Shown one piece after another: positions 39,573 through 50,976 of a stretch of 64,000 nucleotides of DNA. The position numbers and the translations under genes were made by a program. The notes beneath the pieces are model-generated. The model searched no databases. It was not told the origin of the DNA and saw only the letters and a list, made by a program, of their open reading frames with translations. This DNA is from Lachancea dasiensis (Eukaryota > Ascomycota > Saccharomycetes > Saccharomycetales > Saccharomycetaceae): positions 813,488 to 877,487 of the forward strand of contig LT598456.1 in assembly GCA_900074725.1 (NCBI GenBank), written 5' to 3'. How positions within the stretch are numbered: position 1 is the stretch's first letter; the number at the start of each line of letters is the position of its first letter.

Positions 39573-41363
39573 ATGAACAAAGACAAAATTGTGCTAGGGT
39601 TGTGCCTAGCTTCGCTCTCGCTGACTCTGTTCCTAGCAGCACTGGACATCGTCATTGTCATTACGCTGTACGACACGATCTCAGAAAAATTCCACGCCTA
39701 CGGCAGCATCGGGTGGCTGGTAACAGGATACTCTTTGGCCAACGCCCTGTTCACGCTTTTGTGGGGCCGTTTATCGGCGCTTTTCGGCCTCAAGTCGTGT
39801 TTGTCGATCTCGATTTTGATTTTCGAGATCGGTTCTCTGGTGGTGGCGCTAGCGAACTCGATGTCGATGTTGATTGCCGGCCGTGTGGTGGCCGGTATCG
39901 GTGGCAGCGGCATCCAGTCGCTGGTGTTTGTGGTGGGTACGTCGCTGGTCGACGAACGCAACCGTGGGCTGGTCATCACCGTGCTTGGGATGGCTTTCAT
40001 GGTTGCCAATGCGATCGGGCCAATTCTGGGCGGTGCTTTCACCCAGCACGCCACGTGGAGGTGGTGCTTTTACATCAACTTGCCCGTTGGGGGGCTCGCC
40101 TTCGCCATGTTGTTCTTCTTCTACAACCCCACCGAAAAGCCTCTTGCGGGTAGTCTCACGTCCAAAATGGCAGCTATCAGGCGCTTTAATTATGGTAAAC
40201 TCGCCACCGGTCAGTTTTGGGCGGACGCTTACCGCATGCTTTTTTTCAAGCTCGATTTCGTGGGTTTTGCCCTAAGTTCAACCGGGTTCGTGCTCTTTCT
40301 ATTGGGACTCACGTTTGGTGGCGATAAGTACGCTTGGGGATCATCGACGATCATCGTGTACCTAGTGGTGGGCCCTGTTTTACTCCTTCTATTCCTGCTT
40401 TACGATTTTGTGGTCCTGCCACGCCTGAACAACGGCGAGACTTTGCCTCTCTTGCCCTGGTCCTCGGTTGCAATGCTTGGTGTCCTGACATCTTCTATTG
40501 CCAATTTTTTTGCTTGCATTGGTTTCAATATGCAAACGGTCTACCTTATCCAGTTCTATCAATTAGTTTGGAACTCTTCTCCAACCTCTGCCAGTTTGCA
40601 CATGTGGGCCTTCCTGGTCCCTTGCATGGCAGTAATTATTGCAGTTGGAAATATCAACAAGCGATTCGGAGCCATCAAGCCTGTCGCGGTAGTGGGCGTT
40701 GCTCTGGGAACGGTCGGGTCAGGCCTTCTAACAATGCAAAAGGGCTCTACTACTCTCGGGCAGACCATCGGTTACTGTATTTTGCCTGGTGCTGCTTTTG
40801 CGGCCATGATGCAGTCGTCCATGCTAAGTGCACAAGTCCAAGTTAGCAAAACCGACCCACAGTTCCGTACCAAGTTCATTGAGGTTACGGCCCTCAATGC
40901 GTTCGCCAAGTCTTTGGGTATGGCTTTTGGCGGTATAATGGCCACAATGATTTTTTCAACGTCTGTTAAAAACCAACTGGCCGACGGCCAAATCTCCCTT
41001 CCACAGCAAATCACCAATGTTGAAGCGCTTATTTCGTACCACGCTCAGCATTTTGACGGTAGAAATTCACCATTGGCGCGCATTTTCACCAAGGGTGTTC
41101 AGAATGTTTTCTACGGGTCCCTTGGCGCCTATGCTTTATCTTTTGTTTTCTCCCTTGTTATGTCTAACAAACGCCTTGTCGTAGGTCCACCAAAATCAGC
41201 CAATACTGACGACCATTCCTCAAGCACCGACATTGACCAAGAGCATGTCGTTTTGGCTGGAGAATCTTCAGGGAAGGAAACCGAAGAGAAACAACACGAC
41301 TCTTCGAGTCTGGACTCGAGAGTTGATCCTAATCCAACGATAGTCATTCCAGATGCCCCTTAA
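39573..41363 (+). CDS. SGE1: SGE1-like multidrug exporter (MFS, DHA2), copy 1
   Basis: A 596-residue transporter with about 14 membrane helices. It resembles S. cerevisiae Sge1, a plasma-membrane drug:H+ antiporter for cationic dyes such as crystal violet. Diagnostic blocks are LFLAALDIVIVITLYDTI in helix 1, GWLVTGYSLANALFTLLWGRL, the antiporter motif region IGPILGGAF, WRWCFYINLP, and KSLGMAFGGIMATMIF near the C-terminus. A charged C-terminal tail (about residues 535-596) is cytosolic. The start is the ATG giving MNKDKIVLGLCLASLSLTLFL, aligned with Sge1; an upstream in-frame extension of 134 codons is judged non-coding. Tandem with a second copy 259 bp downstream. Confidence 0.92.
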   Translation: MNKDKIVLGLCLASLSLTLFLAALDIVIVITLYDTISEKFHAYGSIGWLVTGYSLANALFTLLWGRLSALFGLKSCLSISILIFEIGSLVVALANSMSMLIAGRVVAGIGGSGIQSLVFVVGTSLVDERNRGLVITVLGMAFMVANAIGPILGGAFTQHATWRWCFYINLPVGGLAFAMLFFFYNPTEKPLAGSLTSKMAAIRRFNYGKLATGQFWADAYRMLFFKLDFVGFALSSTGFVLFLLGLTFGGDKYAWGSSTIIVYLVVGPVLLLLFLLYDFVVLPRLNNGETLPLLPWSSVAMLGVLTSSIANFFACIGFNMQTVYLIQFYQLVWNSSPTSASLHMWAFLVPCMAVIIAVGNINKRFGAIKPVAVVGVALGTVGSGLLTMQKGSTTLGQTIGYCILPGAAFAAMMQSSMLSAQVQVSKTDPQFRTKFIEVTALNAFAKSLGMAFGGIMATMIFSTSVKNQLADGQISLPQQITNVEALISYHAQHFDGRNSPLARIFTKGVQNVFYGSLGAYALSFVFSLVMSNKRLVVGPPKSANTDDHSSSTDIDQEHVVLAGESSGKETEEKQHDSSSLDSRVDPNPTIVIPDAP

Positions 41364-41622
41364 TCTTGTATATATCATCTACCATAACTTACCAACTAAC
41401 TACTCACTGTCTCTGTCATTACCTTATTATTTGTCGGTCAATGATTAATTGCGGGGTATTAATTAATCTCCACATAATATATGTAATTGCCAACAATATT
41501 TTGTTGCCAGTAATATTTAAATTTGCCAGGGGTCAACTAACAGATTTTCCACTGTTGAGATGTACTTTAAACGCTAGATTGGCGCATTATTTAAATATTC
41601 AGATTAACATTGTTTCGTTATC
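41364..41622. other. spacer between tandem exporters
   Basis: A 259-bp A/T-rich spacer that must hold the 3' end of copy 1 and the promoter of copy 2. Several TATA-like runs are present (for example TATATAT near 41369 and ATATATG near 41477). None of the E-boxes of the first promoter recurs here. Confidence 0.5.
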
Positions 41623-43332
41623 ATGCCCAAGCTACCATTGGTGTTGACGCTTTTTTCACTTGCGTTGACGCTGTTTTTAGCGGCTCTAGACATAGTTATT
41701 GTTATCACTTTATATGAGACTATCGGTCAGAAATTCGGGGACTTCGCGAGTATTGGATGGCTGGTATCGGGGTATGCACTGCCCAGTGCTCTATTTACAC
41801 TGCTATGGGGTCGTCTAGCGTCCAAATTTGGACTGAAGACAAGTTTGATAGTTTCCATATTAATATTTGAGATTGGCTCACTGATTGTGGCTGTATCTAG
41901 GTCAATGGGAATGTTGATCGGCGGTAGGGTCGTGGCCGGTTGCGGCGGAAGCGGGATACAGTCGCTGGTGTTTGTCGTTGGGACCTCTTTGGTGGCCGAG
42001 AGGAATAGAGGATTCGTGATCATGGTTTTGGGATTTGCCTTCGCCATCGCATTTGCCATAGGGCCGGTTCTCGGAGGAGCATTCACAGAACATGTAAGCT
42101 GGCGTTGGTGTTTTTACATTAATCTGCCAATTGGTGGCTTGGCAATGGCCATGCTTGCGTTTAGTTATAATCCTTCCGACAAAAGTTTGCGAGACACGGT
42201 CACCAGCAAGATTAGGGTGGTACGAAACTACCGCTATTCGCAGCTTATCTCGCGCGAGTTTTGGCCTTTTGCATTTCGTTTCATTGTTTTTGAACTGGAC
42301 TTGATCGGCTTTGCGCTTTCTTCTACCGGTTTTGTCCTATTCATGCTGGGCATGACGTTTGGAGGGAATGAGTATCCATGGTATTCTGGCACAATCATCT
42401 CTTATTTGACGGTCGGTGGAGTACTTATTTTGAGTTGGTTTCCTTACGATTTCTTCATCCTGTACCGGTGGGCTGCTCTCCACAATAATGGTGCCCAACC
42501 CATCCCACTTCTGCGGTGGAGTTTGTGCTCGCTTTCCGGCATGATAACCACTTCTTTCACCGTTTTTTTTGGCTGCTTTGCTTTCAATATGCAATCAGTT
42601 TACGTCGTGCAGTTCTATCAACTGGTACACAACAGCGGGCCCACCTCCGCAAGTATGCATTTGTGGGCATTTTTGGTGGCCACTATCCTATGTATTATAC
42701 TGATCGGTAAACTAACTTCGGCGAGTGGACAAATCAAGCCTGTTATAGTCTTTGGTGTGATGGTGGGAATGATCGGATCCGGATTGCTCACTTTAATCAC
42801 AACGTCTAGTACCACGGGAGATACAATCGGTTATTGTATTCTCCCTGGCGCTGCATTCGGCTGTATATTGCAGGGAACACTTTTAAGTGCCCAAGTTCAA
42901 ATAGACAGGGAGTCTCCAGATGTTCATACTTTATTCATTGAAGCAACAGCTTTGAATGCATTTTCTAAGTCATTGGGTATGGCTTTTGGGGGGATCGCGG
43001 CAACAATGATTTTCACAAACTCCGTGAAAGACTTGTTGAAACACACTACGACGAACTTACCCCCATTTACCAGTATCGAGGCGTTAATCGCATACCGTGG
43101 GCAAAATTATGATGGTCCTCAGTCAGCGCTATCTCGTGTTTTCGTAAAGGGGATAAAAAATGTTATGTATGCAGCGCTCGGTTGCTACGCCGTGGCACTC
43201 TTGTTTGGGATTTTCACATCTAGTAAGAAGCTTATTTTCGCAGTCCAAAAGACGGACGACTTCGAGCGATCGTCAGCAGAAGCTACCGTCCGCGAAAAAG
43301 TGAGCCCTACTGGAGTAGACAGCTCTACCTAA
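41623..43332 (+). CDS. SGE1: SGE1-like multidrug exporter (MFS, DHA2), copy 2
   Basis: A 569-residue tandem paralogue of the preceding gene with the same 14-helix plan and Sge1-like blocks: LFLAALDIVIVITLYETIGQKF, LPSALFTLLWGRL, GPVLGGAFTEH, WRWCFYINLPIGG, and ALGCYAVALLFGIFTSSKK near the C-terminus, the last very close to Sge1. It starts directly at MPKLPLVLTLFSLALTLFL. The tail after the last helix is short. The two copies differ widely in sequence and, by eye, in base composition: copy 1 is G/C-rich and copy 2 A/T-rich. The duplication is therefore not recent or one copy has drifted. Substrate unknown. Confidence 0.93.
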   Translation: MPKLPLVLTLFSLALTLFLAALDIVIVITLYETIGQKFGDFASIGWLVSGYALPSALFTLLWGRLASKFGLKTSLIVSILIFEIGSLIVAVSRSMGMLIGGRVVAGCGGSGIQSLVFVVGTSLVAERNRGFVIMVLGFAFAIAFAIGPVLGGAFTEHVSWRWCFYINLPIGGLAMAMLAFSYNPSDKSLRDTVTSKIRVVRNYRYSQLISREFWPFAFRFIVFELDLIGFALSSTGFVLFMLGMTFGGNEYPWYSGTIISYLTVGGVLILSWFPYDFFILYRWAALHNNGAQPIPLLRWSLCSLSGMITTSFTVFFGCFAFNMQSVYVVQFYQLVHNSGPTSASMHLWAFLVATILCIILIGKLTSASGQIKPVIVFGVMVGMIGSGLLTLITTSSTTGDTIGYCILPGAAFGCILQGTLLSAQVQIDRESPDVHTLFIEATALNAFSKSLGMAFGGIAATMIFTNSVKDLLKHTTTNLPPFTSIEALIAYRGQNYDGPQSALSRVFVKGIKNVMYAALGCYAVALLFGIFTSSKKLIFAVQKTDDFERSSAEATVREKVSPTGVDSST

Positions 43333-44519
<1,187 letters not shown>

Positions 44520-44652
44520 TCAGTAGGCTACATGGTTAAAAAGAAGAAATAGCGGCAGGCGAGGATACGTGTCCCTCCCATTTTGACCTCGATCTCTTCA
44601 AATGTACTTTCAATTTTTTTATACGTTGTGGCGACATGAGTGCGTCCCGTCC

Positions 44653-45564
44653 CTACTTACCGCCTAACAGGCCGGACATTATATCTTGCATAAAATTCAC
44701 AGGCTTCTGGATCTTAATCCCAAAATGTTCTTGGCCCAAAAACTCTAATTGTCCGCTGTATTGGTCGATGGATCCCGCGTAGTGGGCCTTGAGATTATTG
44801 AACAGATCGGCATTTTGTGTTTGGCATGTGAGGATCAACAACTGTAAGAAATTCAATTCTGCGTAGTCCTTAAAATACCACATTTCAAACCCATTCTTGA
44901 TCACCTTTTCGCACTCAGCGCGCGAATACTCAATGAATTTGCTTAGAAACTTGTCCTTGGCGCCATAAGCGTTCTGAAAGTTTCCTATAAAAAGGTAGTT
45001 GAAGATTGGCCTGGAGAAGAACTCTCCTACCGTCTTTGTGTCACCAGACTGCAAGAACCATTCCCACAGAAGCGCTACATACTGATCAAGCGAGTCGTGA
45101 GTGCCCAGCACCAGATAGCGCTCTGCCTCATAGACATGACCACCTTCTGCAAGTTTGGAACCTATCACAGCGTGTAGGTATGGATCTCCATACTTGTACG
45201 GTCCAAATTTCACTGACCAGTTGTTCATTCCAGTCGCCACGTCTTTAATGTTTGGTTCGTCTGAATCTAAACTTGCGAGCAGCTGTACCAGTCTGGCAAC
45301 GGCGACCTCGCTGACGACCACTCCTGCCACATCATACACCTCAAGAAGATAAAAAATTAGGTCTGTAGCTGATCCTCCTTGCTTGGCTTTCAAAAAAGCC
45401 TCTGCTCCTTGTGAAATCAAGTCAATAGCATCGTTGTAGCTCTTGCTCCGCACGTATCGATTCGCTATAGTCCGCAATGTTTGGTGAGCTTCATAAAAGT
45501 CACCACTTTCAATTCGTGCTTGAAAGCGAGCTAAGGTCTTGGCCAGTTTGCTACTTGAACTCAT
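44653..45564 (-). CDS. GET4: Get4, tail-anchored protein targeting factor
   Basis: A 303-residue cytosolic alpha-solenoid that, with Get5, bridges Sgt2 to the ATPase Get3 so tail-anchored proteins reach the ER. The N-terminal block [20 protein letters not shown] is the conserved Get3-binding face. [15 protein letters not shown] lies mid-protein, and the C-terminal block [11 protein letters not shown] followed by LLGGK fits the family. The longest frame starts at TTG (45591); the ATG at 45564 is chosen. It diverges from SEY1. Confidence 0.95.
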   Translation of the reverse strand: MSSSSKLAKTLARFQARIESGDFYEAHQTLRTIANRYVRSKSYNDAIDLISQGAEAFLKAKQGGSATDLIFYLLEVYDVAGVVVSEVAVARLVQLLASLDSDEPNIKDVATGMNNWSVKFGPYKYGDPYLHAVIGSKLAEGGHVYEAERYLVLGTHDSLDQYVALLWEWFLQSGDTKTVGEFFSRPIFNYLFIGNFQNAYGAKDKFLSKFIEYSRAECEKVIKNGFEMWYFKDYAELNFLQLLILTCQTQNADLFNNLKAHYAGSIDQYSGQLEFLGQEHFGIKIQKPVNFMQDIMSGLLGGK

Positions 45565-46049
45565 CCTCGAAATTGAACTTCTGTTTGCCAAACCGTGCGA
45601 GTGGTTTGAGCTACATGTCTGTATTATTATAATTTAACATATCAAATACTTTATTGATTAAACCAAAGAGTTCTGGCAACTACATCAACAAACCTAGAAC
45701 TCAACGTTTGATACTCGCCATTATAGGGGCGCATTTAAACTTTTGAAACTGCGTTGCCAAATTCAGTTTGTTTATTTTTATTTGTGACTAAGTGACTCGT
45801 TTGTAACTTCATCGACCTTGGCTTAGGCATTGTCTGGAAACAAGAGGGCCGTAGTCGTTATCTGAAAGAAGGCAATCAGGGCTAAAAGCTTTTTATTTGG
45901 AGGCTTCTTCCGAGCTCTAGGAATTTACAAAAGCGTTACGCTCTTTTGTGTTCAACACCTAGTGATATCGGACTCGTTTACAAAAGAGCTTTGTTAACCA
46001 TTTTGACATTTTTATAACACCTTCCACTAACAGCCTAAATCAAACAGCT
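45565..46049. other. divergent intergenic GET4/SEY1
   Basis: About 485 bp. It contains TTTACAAAAG twice (45924-45933 and 45977-45986); the first copy is also the left arm of a near-perfect inverted repeat (45927-45949). No gene was seen. Confidence 0.6.
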
Positions 46050-48449
46050 ATGACAGAATCCCATACTGCGATTCAGCTTATTGACGAGGCCAAGGAGTTC
46101 AATCCAGCCGTTTTGGATTATTTTCGTCAATGTATAAGCGGTAGAGATGTGGGCTTAGACTACCATGTAATTTCGGTCTTTGGATCACAGTCAAGTGGTA
46201 AATCCACGCTCCTAAACGCTCTGTTTGGTACCCAATTTGATACTATGAATGCTAAAAATAAGCGGCAACAAACTACCAAAGGCATTTGGCTCGGTCACAC
46301 GAGAGAAGTGACCGTTGCGAACCAGGGTAAAGATGCCATTGATGATCTATTTGTTCTCGATGTAGAGGGTTCTGATGGAGCTGAGCGTGGTGAGGACCAG
46401 GATTTTGAACGGAAGGCGGCCCTGTTCGCGATTGCTGTATCAGAAATTCTGATCGTCAATATGTGGGAACAACAGGTTGGTCTGTACCAGGGAAACAACA
46501 TGGCCCTGTTAAAAACTGTTTTCGAAGTCAATTTATCGCTCTTCGGTCATAGAAATGACCACAAAGTACTTCTTCTGTTTGTCATTAGAGACCATGTTGG
46601 CGTCACTCCTTTGGATAGCCTTCGAGACACCCTAGAAACAGAGTTGCAGGATATTTGGAGCCAATTGACAAAACCTGAAGGTTGCGAAAATCGGTGTCTG
46701 TATGACTTTTTTGATCTCAAATTCACGGCCTTGGGCCACAAGGTTCTTCAGCCAGACGTGTTCGCAGAGAACCTTGGTGCCCTTGGTTCTCATTTTTCTG
46801 AGAAGCCTAACTCAAAAGCCAGCTACTTCAAATCAGAATATCACCACAACTTGCCCTTGGATGGATGGACTATGTATGCGGGCAACTGCTGGAACCAGAT
46901 TGAAACTAACAGAGATTTAGACCTTCCTACTCAACAAGTTCTTGTAGCGAAATTCAAAACTGAGGAGATCGCCCATCAAGCTCTTGTTCAATTCCAAGAG
47001 AGCTACCCACGGCAGCTTTTTGGTGCAAATCAGCGTCAAATGCTTATTGACACATTGCAAAGCTTAAAATCTCAGTGTTTGGGCGATTATGACAGTTTTG
47101 CATCACGATATGCGAGATCCGTATTTTTGGAAACCAGAAGTGGGCTTACAAAAAGCATTGAAGCTGAGTTTCAAAAAACTATAGCAAATCATTTGACTGC
47201 TGTCCAAGAGGCCTTGATCGCTAATTTTGAAAAAGAGTTGACAGCAAAGCCTAAGACAAAATCTTTTATCGAACACTTGACAGCCACCCAATCTGTTAGT
47301 AGCGAAGAGTTTCGGGCGTACTTGTCAGAGCTAATCAAGCTGGAAATGGTTCCATCTTTGAACGATGAAGAGAGCTCGTTTTTTACAAGCCTGGAGCAAG
47401 CTTGCACGCTTCAAAGTCAAAAGTATCTGAAACAAACTGTCATTCGCTCAGGAAAAAACATTACAACTGGTCTAAAAGAAGGTGTGGTTTACTTACTGAT
47501 GCATCCTGAGAAGGACTTGTGGGATCGCGTGATGGAGAGGTTCGAGTTCGTTATCTCTCAGAGCTTGAGTAGATTTGACGTGGGTGACGGTTTGTTTGAC
47601 TTTCAAACAGGGCTTTCCGATGAAAACAACAAAAAAGTATATCAGCAGATCAGATCCAAGGCGTGGCGTAGTCTCCATGAAATCGTTCACGAAAATCTCA
47701 GTGATGATAATATTGTATCGACCTTAAGAGAGCGATTTGAGAATAAGTTTAGATTTGACGAGAACGACTCTCCACGCTTATGGAAAAATGAAGAGGAGAT
47801 CAACACCGCTTATAGAGTTGCGAAGGAGCACGCCTTCGAGGTCCTCGATGTGCTATCCCTCGCAGCTTCTTCGGATCACGTTGAAATAATACCTGATGTA
47901 CCCATCAAATTTAATGACGGGATCGATGACGAACTTGATGGTGATGGAATGGGTGAATACGAAGACGAAAATGGTATTTATCACCAGAAAAGCTTTGCGC
48001 ACATCCTGACGGCATCTCAAAGAGAGAAAGTCATACAAAAGTTCAAGCGCGAGGCTAACATTGCGGTCATTGAGGCCAAGAGATCTATTATAAAAACGAC
48101 CACCCATATTCCACTCTATATCTATGCACTCTTGGCGGTTCTTGGCTGGAATGAATTTTTGATGATTGTCAGGAATCCTTTGTTCGTTACGCTGCTGCTG
48201 ATAATTGGTGTTTCATTTTATGTCATTCACAAACTTAACCTCTGGAGGCCTGTGATGGCCCTCACAAACTCTGCTGTCGGTGAAACAAAAGCACTTGTGA
48301 AAGAAAAGCTTACAAGCTGGCTAGACGGACCAGATCTGGTGACACCGTCACAATCGCGCCCTGAAGCTCAGTCAAAGAACTCCTTCGAGGAATTTGAACT
48401 TCAGGATTTAAATAAAAAACCCTCTTCAGGGTCAGCAAAGCCTCAATAG
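46050..48449 (+). CDS. SEY1: ER membrane-fusion GTPase Sey1 (atlastin-like)
   Basis: A 799-residue dynamin-like GTPase that fuses ER tubules. The G1 motif GSQSSGKS is at residues 45-52, followed by the G2 Thr in the [10 protein letters not shown] block, the G3 region [17 protein letters not shown], and the G4-like RDHVG. A long helical stalk fills the middle. Two closely spaced membrane segments lie near residues 685-730 and form a hairpin in the ER membrane; the C-terminal tail is cytosolic. Length agrees with RHD3/Sey1 proteins. The first ATG is used. Confidence 0.96.
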   Translation: MTESHTAIQLIDEAKEFNPAVLDYFRQCISGRDVGLDYHVISVFGSQSSGKSTLLNALFGTQFDTMNAKNKRQQTTKGIWLGHTREVTVANQGKDAIDDLFVLDVEGSDGAERGEDQDFERKAALFAIAVSEILIVNMWEQQVGLYQGNNMALLKTVFEVNLSLFGHRNDHKVLLLFVIRDHVGVTPLDSLRDTLETELQDIWSQLTKPEGCENRCLYDFFDLKFTALGHKVLQPDVFAENLGALGSHFSEKPNSKASYFKSEYHHNLPLDGWTMYAGNCWNQIETNRDLDLPTQQVLVAKFKTEEIAHQALVQFQESYPRQLFGANQRQMLIDTLQSLKSQCLGDYDSFASRYARSVFLETRSGLTKSIEAEFQKTIANHLTAVQEALIANFEKELTAKPKTKSFIEHLTATQSVSSEEFRAYLSELIKLEMVPSLNDEESSFFTSLEQACTLQSQKYLKQTVIRSGKNITTGLKEGVVYLLMHPEKDLWDRVMERFEFVISQSLSRFDVGDGLFDFQTGLSDENNKKVYQQIRSKAWRSLHEIVHENLSDDNIVSTLRERFENKFRFDENDSPRLWKNEEEINTAYRVAKEHAFEVLDVLSLAASSDHVEIIPDVPIKFNDGIDDELDGDGMGEYEDENGIYHQKSFAHILTASQREKVIQKFKREANIAVIEAKRSIIKTTTHIPLYIYALLAVLGWNEFLMIVRNPLFVTLLLIIGVSFYVIHKLNLWRPVMALTNSAVGETKALVKEKLTSWLDGPDLVTPSQSRPEAQSKNSFEEFELQDLNKKPSSGSAKPQ

Positions 48450-48601
48450 TCGAAGGCCATGAAAAGTATTTAGTATATACGCTTTTCTATCGCCCTTGGG
48501 CGCTAGGCGCTACGTACGTTCTGCAGTCTTAATTGAAAGTTCATGTGACGACCTTTTTAAGCCCATTCGAGTTTGCGTGTCATTCATCACCACGATCACC
48601 A

Positions 48602-48640
48602 ATGCGGATTGATGCGACCAAGAAGCTTGACGGAATCTGA
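48602..48640 (+). other. short upstream ORF overlapping the NEJ1 start
   Basis: ATG at 48602 opens a 12-codon frame ending TGA at 48638-48640. The NEJ1 ATG (48612) lies inside it in another frame. Both ATGs have weak context at -3. Scanning ribosomes should meet this ATG first, so leaky scanning would be needed for NEJ1, unless transcripts start in the 10 bases between them. Confidence 0.55.
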
Positions 48641-49673
48641 CGGTATTAATGCTCGTGATTTTAAGTCGTGGAGGGTTTATCAAGTCAACAATCAACTATA
48701 TCTAGGGTCCGTGGGGTCCAAATCTAGCCGAGCTTGTACACTTTGTCTTTCAAACCTAACACAAACACCCTTTGTGGTAAAGTTCGACGCCGAAGATGTG
48801 AATAAACAGGCACTTGCGCAAGGTATAGTTGTCAGAGCTTCCGAGGGCATATTCAGTGATGTTGTAGCCCTTTTGAAGGATACCACATCGCAATGTCAGA
48901 TGCTCTCACAAGAAAATTGTATGACATTTAAAAGTGTGCTATATGACAACGTGGAGGTCAAACTTACTCTTCCGATGGCGTCTGTCGGTGAGCTTGACAC
49001 CCTCTTAATCTATCAAGGTACTTCCAAATGCTTGTTTAAAGGGCTGGAGCTACAGTACGACATAGTAAATGGTCTTCGAGCAATTATTAGGCAAAAAGAA
49101 CAAGCCTTGTCGTTCCTGGAGGGCAGCATTCGAGATCTTGGTTTCGGAAATGTTGTTGACAAGTGGTCACCTCCCCTCTCTATGAACAATGAAGTTTTGC
49201 AAACTTTCAATTACGGAAGCTGGGTATCAAACTGGAGTAATAAATCCGTTGATCACCAGGCGTATGCTAGAAGTGCTGGTGATTTCCATGAAATGATAAA
49301 CGTTCTATTCAAAAAGGCTACTGGTGTTCAAAAGTTAGGGTTTACCGATCGAATGGACGAAGAATCGATTAAGTCATCGAATAGTGATGATTTTGAAAGC
49401 CAACGGAGCGGAGGCTCTGTGGCTGAGAAGGACGCACCACAGGTTGAGCAAATGAGTACGTTGAAGAGAAATTTTGACGAGCACCTAACAGGACTTAACA
49501 GCAAGGTTGGTTTCGAAGCATCCTCTGTATCTGAGACGTTATCAAAAATTGGGGAGGACTCGAAGCATCCACCTGCGAGATCCGAAAGTCAAGACGAATC
49601 GAATTTAACTGTGGATCAATCGCCAAGCAAGAGAAGGCGTAAGTTTGGTAAGATAAGAGCAGAGCCCAAGTGA
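48612..49673 (+). CDS. NEJ1: non-homologous end-joining factor Nej1 (XLF-like)
   Basis: A 353-residue protein assigned to Nej1, the yeast XLF homologue that joins Lif1-Dnl4 in non-homologous end joining. Residues 1-120 fit the beta-rich head. A helical segment follows (about 125-175; IIRQKEQALSFLEGSIRDLG, then DKWSPP) like the Nej1 stalk. The disordered tail ends in a basic nuclear-localisation-type cluster (KRRRKFGKIRAEPK). Similarity is modest, but position beside RPS28 and SWT1 matches NEJ1-RPS28B on chromosome XII. The long frame begins at TTG (48573); the ATG at 48612 is the first in frame. In S. cerevisiae NEJ1 is silenced in diploids. Confidence 0.8.
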   Translation: MRPRSLTESDGINARDFKSWRVYQVNNQLYLGSVGSKSSRACTLCLSNLTQTPFVVKFDAEDVNKQALAQGIVVRASEGIFSDVVALLKDTTSQCQMLSQENCMTFKSVLYDNVEVKLTLPMASVGELDTLLIYQGTSKCLFKGLELQYDIVNGLRAIIRQKEQALSFLEGSIRDLGFGNVVDKWSPPLSMNNEVLQTFNYGSWVSNWSNKSVDHQAYARSAGDFHEMINVLFKKATGVQKLGFTDRMDEESIKSSNSDDFESQRSGGSVAEKDAPQVEQMSTLKRNFDEHLTGLNSKVGFEASSVSETLSKIGEDSKHPPARSESQDESNLTVDQSPSKRRRKFGKIRAEPK

Positions 49674-49680
49674 GGAACCT

Positions 49681-50976
49681 TCATTTTTCCATGTGTCCAG
49701 ACCTACAGGCACTGGACCACCGCTCTGATAAAACGTTCAGTGCATATTTCTGAGTGTCTTCTCTGTTTTTGTAAAGGCAACGCAGAACACAAGTCCAGAA
49801 ATTAATATGCTCTTCCAACTCACGCTTGTCTGAAGGAACCCTCAGTATGTGATTACCTGCTTCCCGCCACGAATCTCTGTTGAGTCCACTGCCGGTAAAA
49901 TAGCTTGCGAATGTGGAAACCCAATACTTTGCAATGCAGCGACTACAGGACTGTAGGCTATTTATTTGGGCTCTCCGGTAATCTGTTAAATTCAAGTCAT
50001 CGCCGTATTCCGCGTTCATGATATAATCAAGTGCAGACGGAAGAATAGCTCCAATTTCATGATAGATCTTATCTGCCGTCTTCTGGAATTCGCTATCGGG
50101 CGAAGAGCAGTCCACACTATTATTTGATTGAATAGGGCCAATATGCCCTGTAGAACTGCCTACACTATGCTCTTTTTCGTCAAGAACCTTTCTCGCTATT
50201 ACTTCAGCTGACATGCCCTCCCGATAGGACACTGTCGGGATCTTTTCTGCGAGTGCTTTGAGGCAAAGGTTTTTGTCATTTGACATGAGAACAACAAAGC
50301 GGTTTAATGCATCTTTAAAGTAAATACAACAGTCAAGGATGGCATCATCCTTGGCACTGCTATGATCTAGTCTTTGATTGAGTCGCTGTCCGACGACAGC
50401 AGAGTGCAAATTCGCTAAATTTGTGTATATCCAATCATTAGCCCTGCGCGCCAGCACGCCGATGGGTTGGAAATGCAATGATGTTACATCCACTTTGGCA
50501 TCGGAATTTTTGAGGCCGTCTAGTTCATGTATTACCGTTCGCGGCACCACGATTTCGTGTCCGTATTGATGTCCAGAAAGGCGTAGTTCATCTAAAATGT
50601 CCAAATGCGATATTATGAAGTTGGTATCAATCACAAATGCTGTTTTGCATTTTTCTTGCTCATATTGTGGTCCGGCAACGTCTACCTCATTATGTCGTTG
50701 TTCCGTCAATAAGTCTGAAATTGTCTGCGAGTGGGGATCTTGGTTTATATCAGACATAAGATGGTCCATATCTCTATCATCATCGCAATCATCTCTACTC
50801 TGAGGCTGTTGTGAGGTTGGAACACGGGGGGGATCAATGTTATGATCCTCGGTATGGTAGTCGAGAAAACGACGCTCTATGTCTGCAATGGTGTATTTTT
50901 GACCCCCCAGTCGACTTCCGTCACTACCCAAAAGATTCCTAGCTTTTTTGGAGTTCATGGATCTGTTCATTTCCAT
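49681..50976 (-). CDS. SWT1: perinuclear mRNA-surveillance endonuclease Swt1
   Basis: A 431-residue protein with a central PIN domain. The first catalytic acid is D117 in FVIDTNFIISHLD; further acids appear in SSAKDDAILDC and MSNDKNLCLKA, the pattern of PIN RNases. Swt1 destroys unspliced or mispackaged mRNA at the nuclear pore. The C-terminal half (about 300-431) is helical, as in the family. The longest frame starts at TTG; the ATG at 50976 is preferred, with further ATGs two and six codons later. It converges with NEJ1, the stops lying 7 bp apart. Confidence 0.92.
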   Translation of the reverse strand: MEMNRSMNSKKARNLLGSDGSRLGGQKYTIADIERRFLDYHTEDHNIDPPRVPTSQQPQSRDDCDDDRDMDHLMSDINQDPHSQTISDLLTEQRHNEVDVAGPQYEQEKCKTAFVIDTNFIISHLDILDELRLSGHQYGHEIVVPRTVIHELDGLKNSDAKVDVTSLHFQPIGVLARRANDWIYTNLANLHSAVVGQRLNQRLDHSSAKDDAILDCCIYFKDALNRFVVLMSNDKNLCLKALAEKIPTVSYREGMSAEVIARKVLDEKEHSVGSSTGHIGPIQSNNSVDCSSPDSEFQKTADKIYHEIGAILPSALDYIMNAEYGDDLNLTDYRRAQINSLQSCSRCIAKYWVSTFASYFTGSGLNRDSWREAGNHILRVPSDKRELEEHINFWTCVLRCLYKNREDTQKYALNVLSERWSSACRSGHMEK

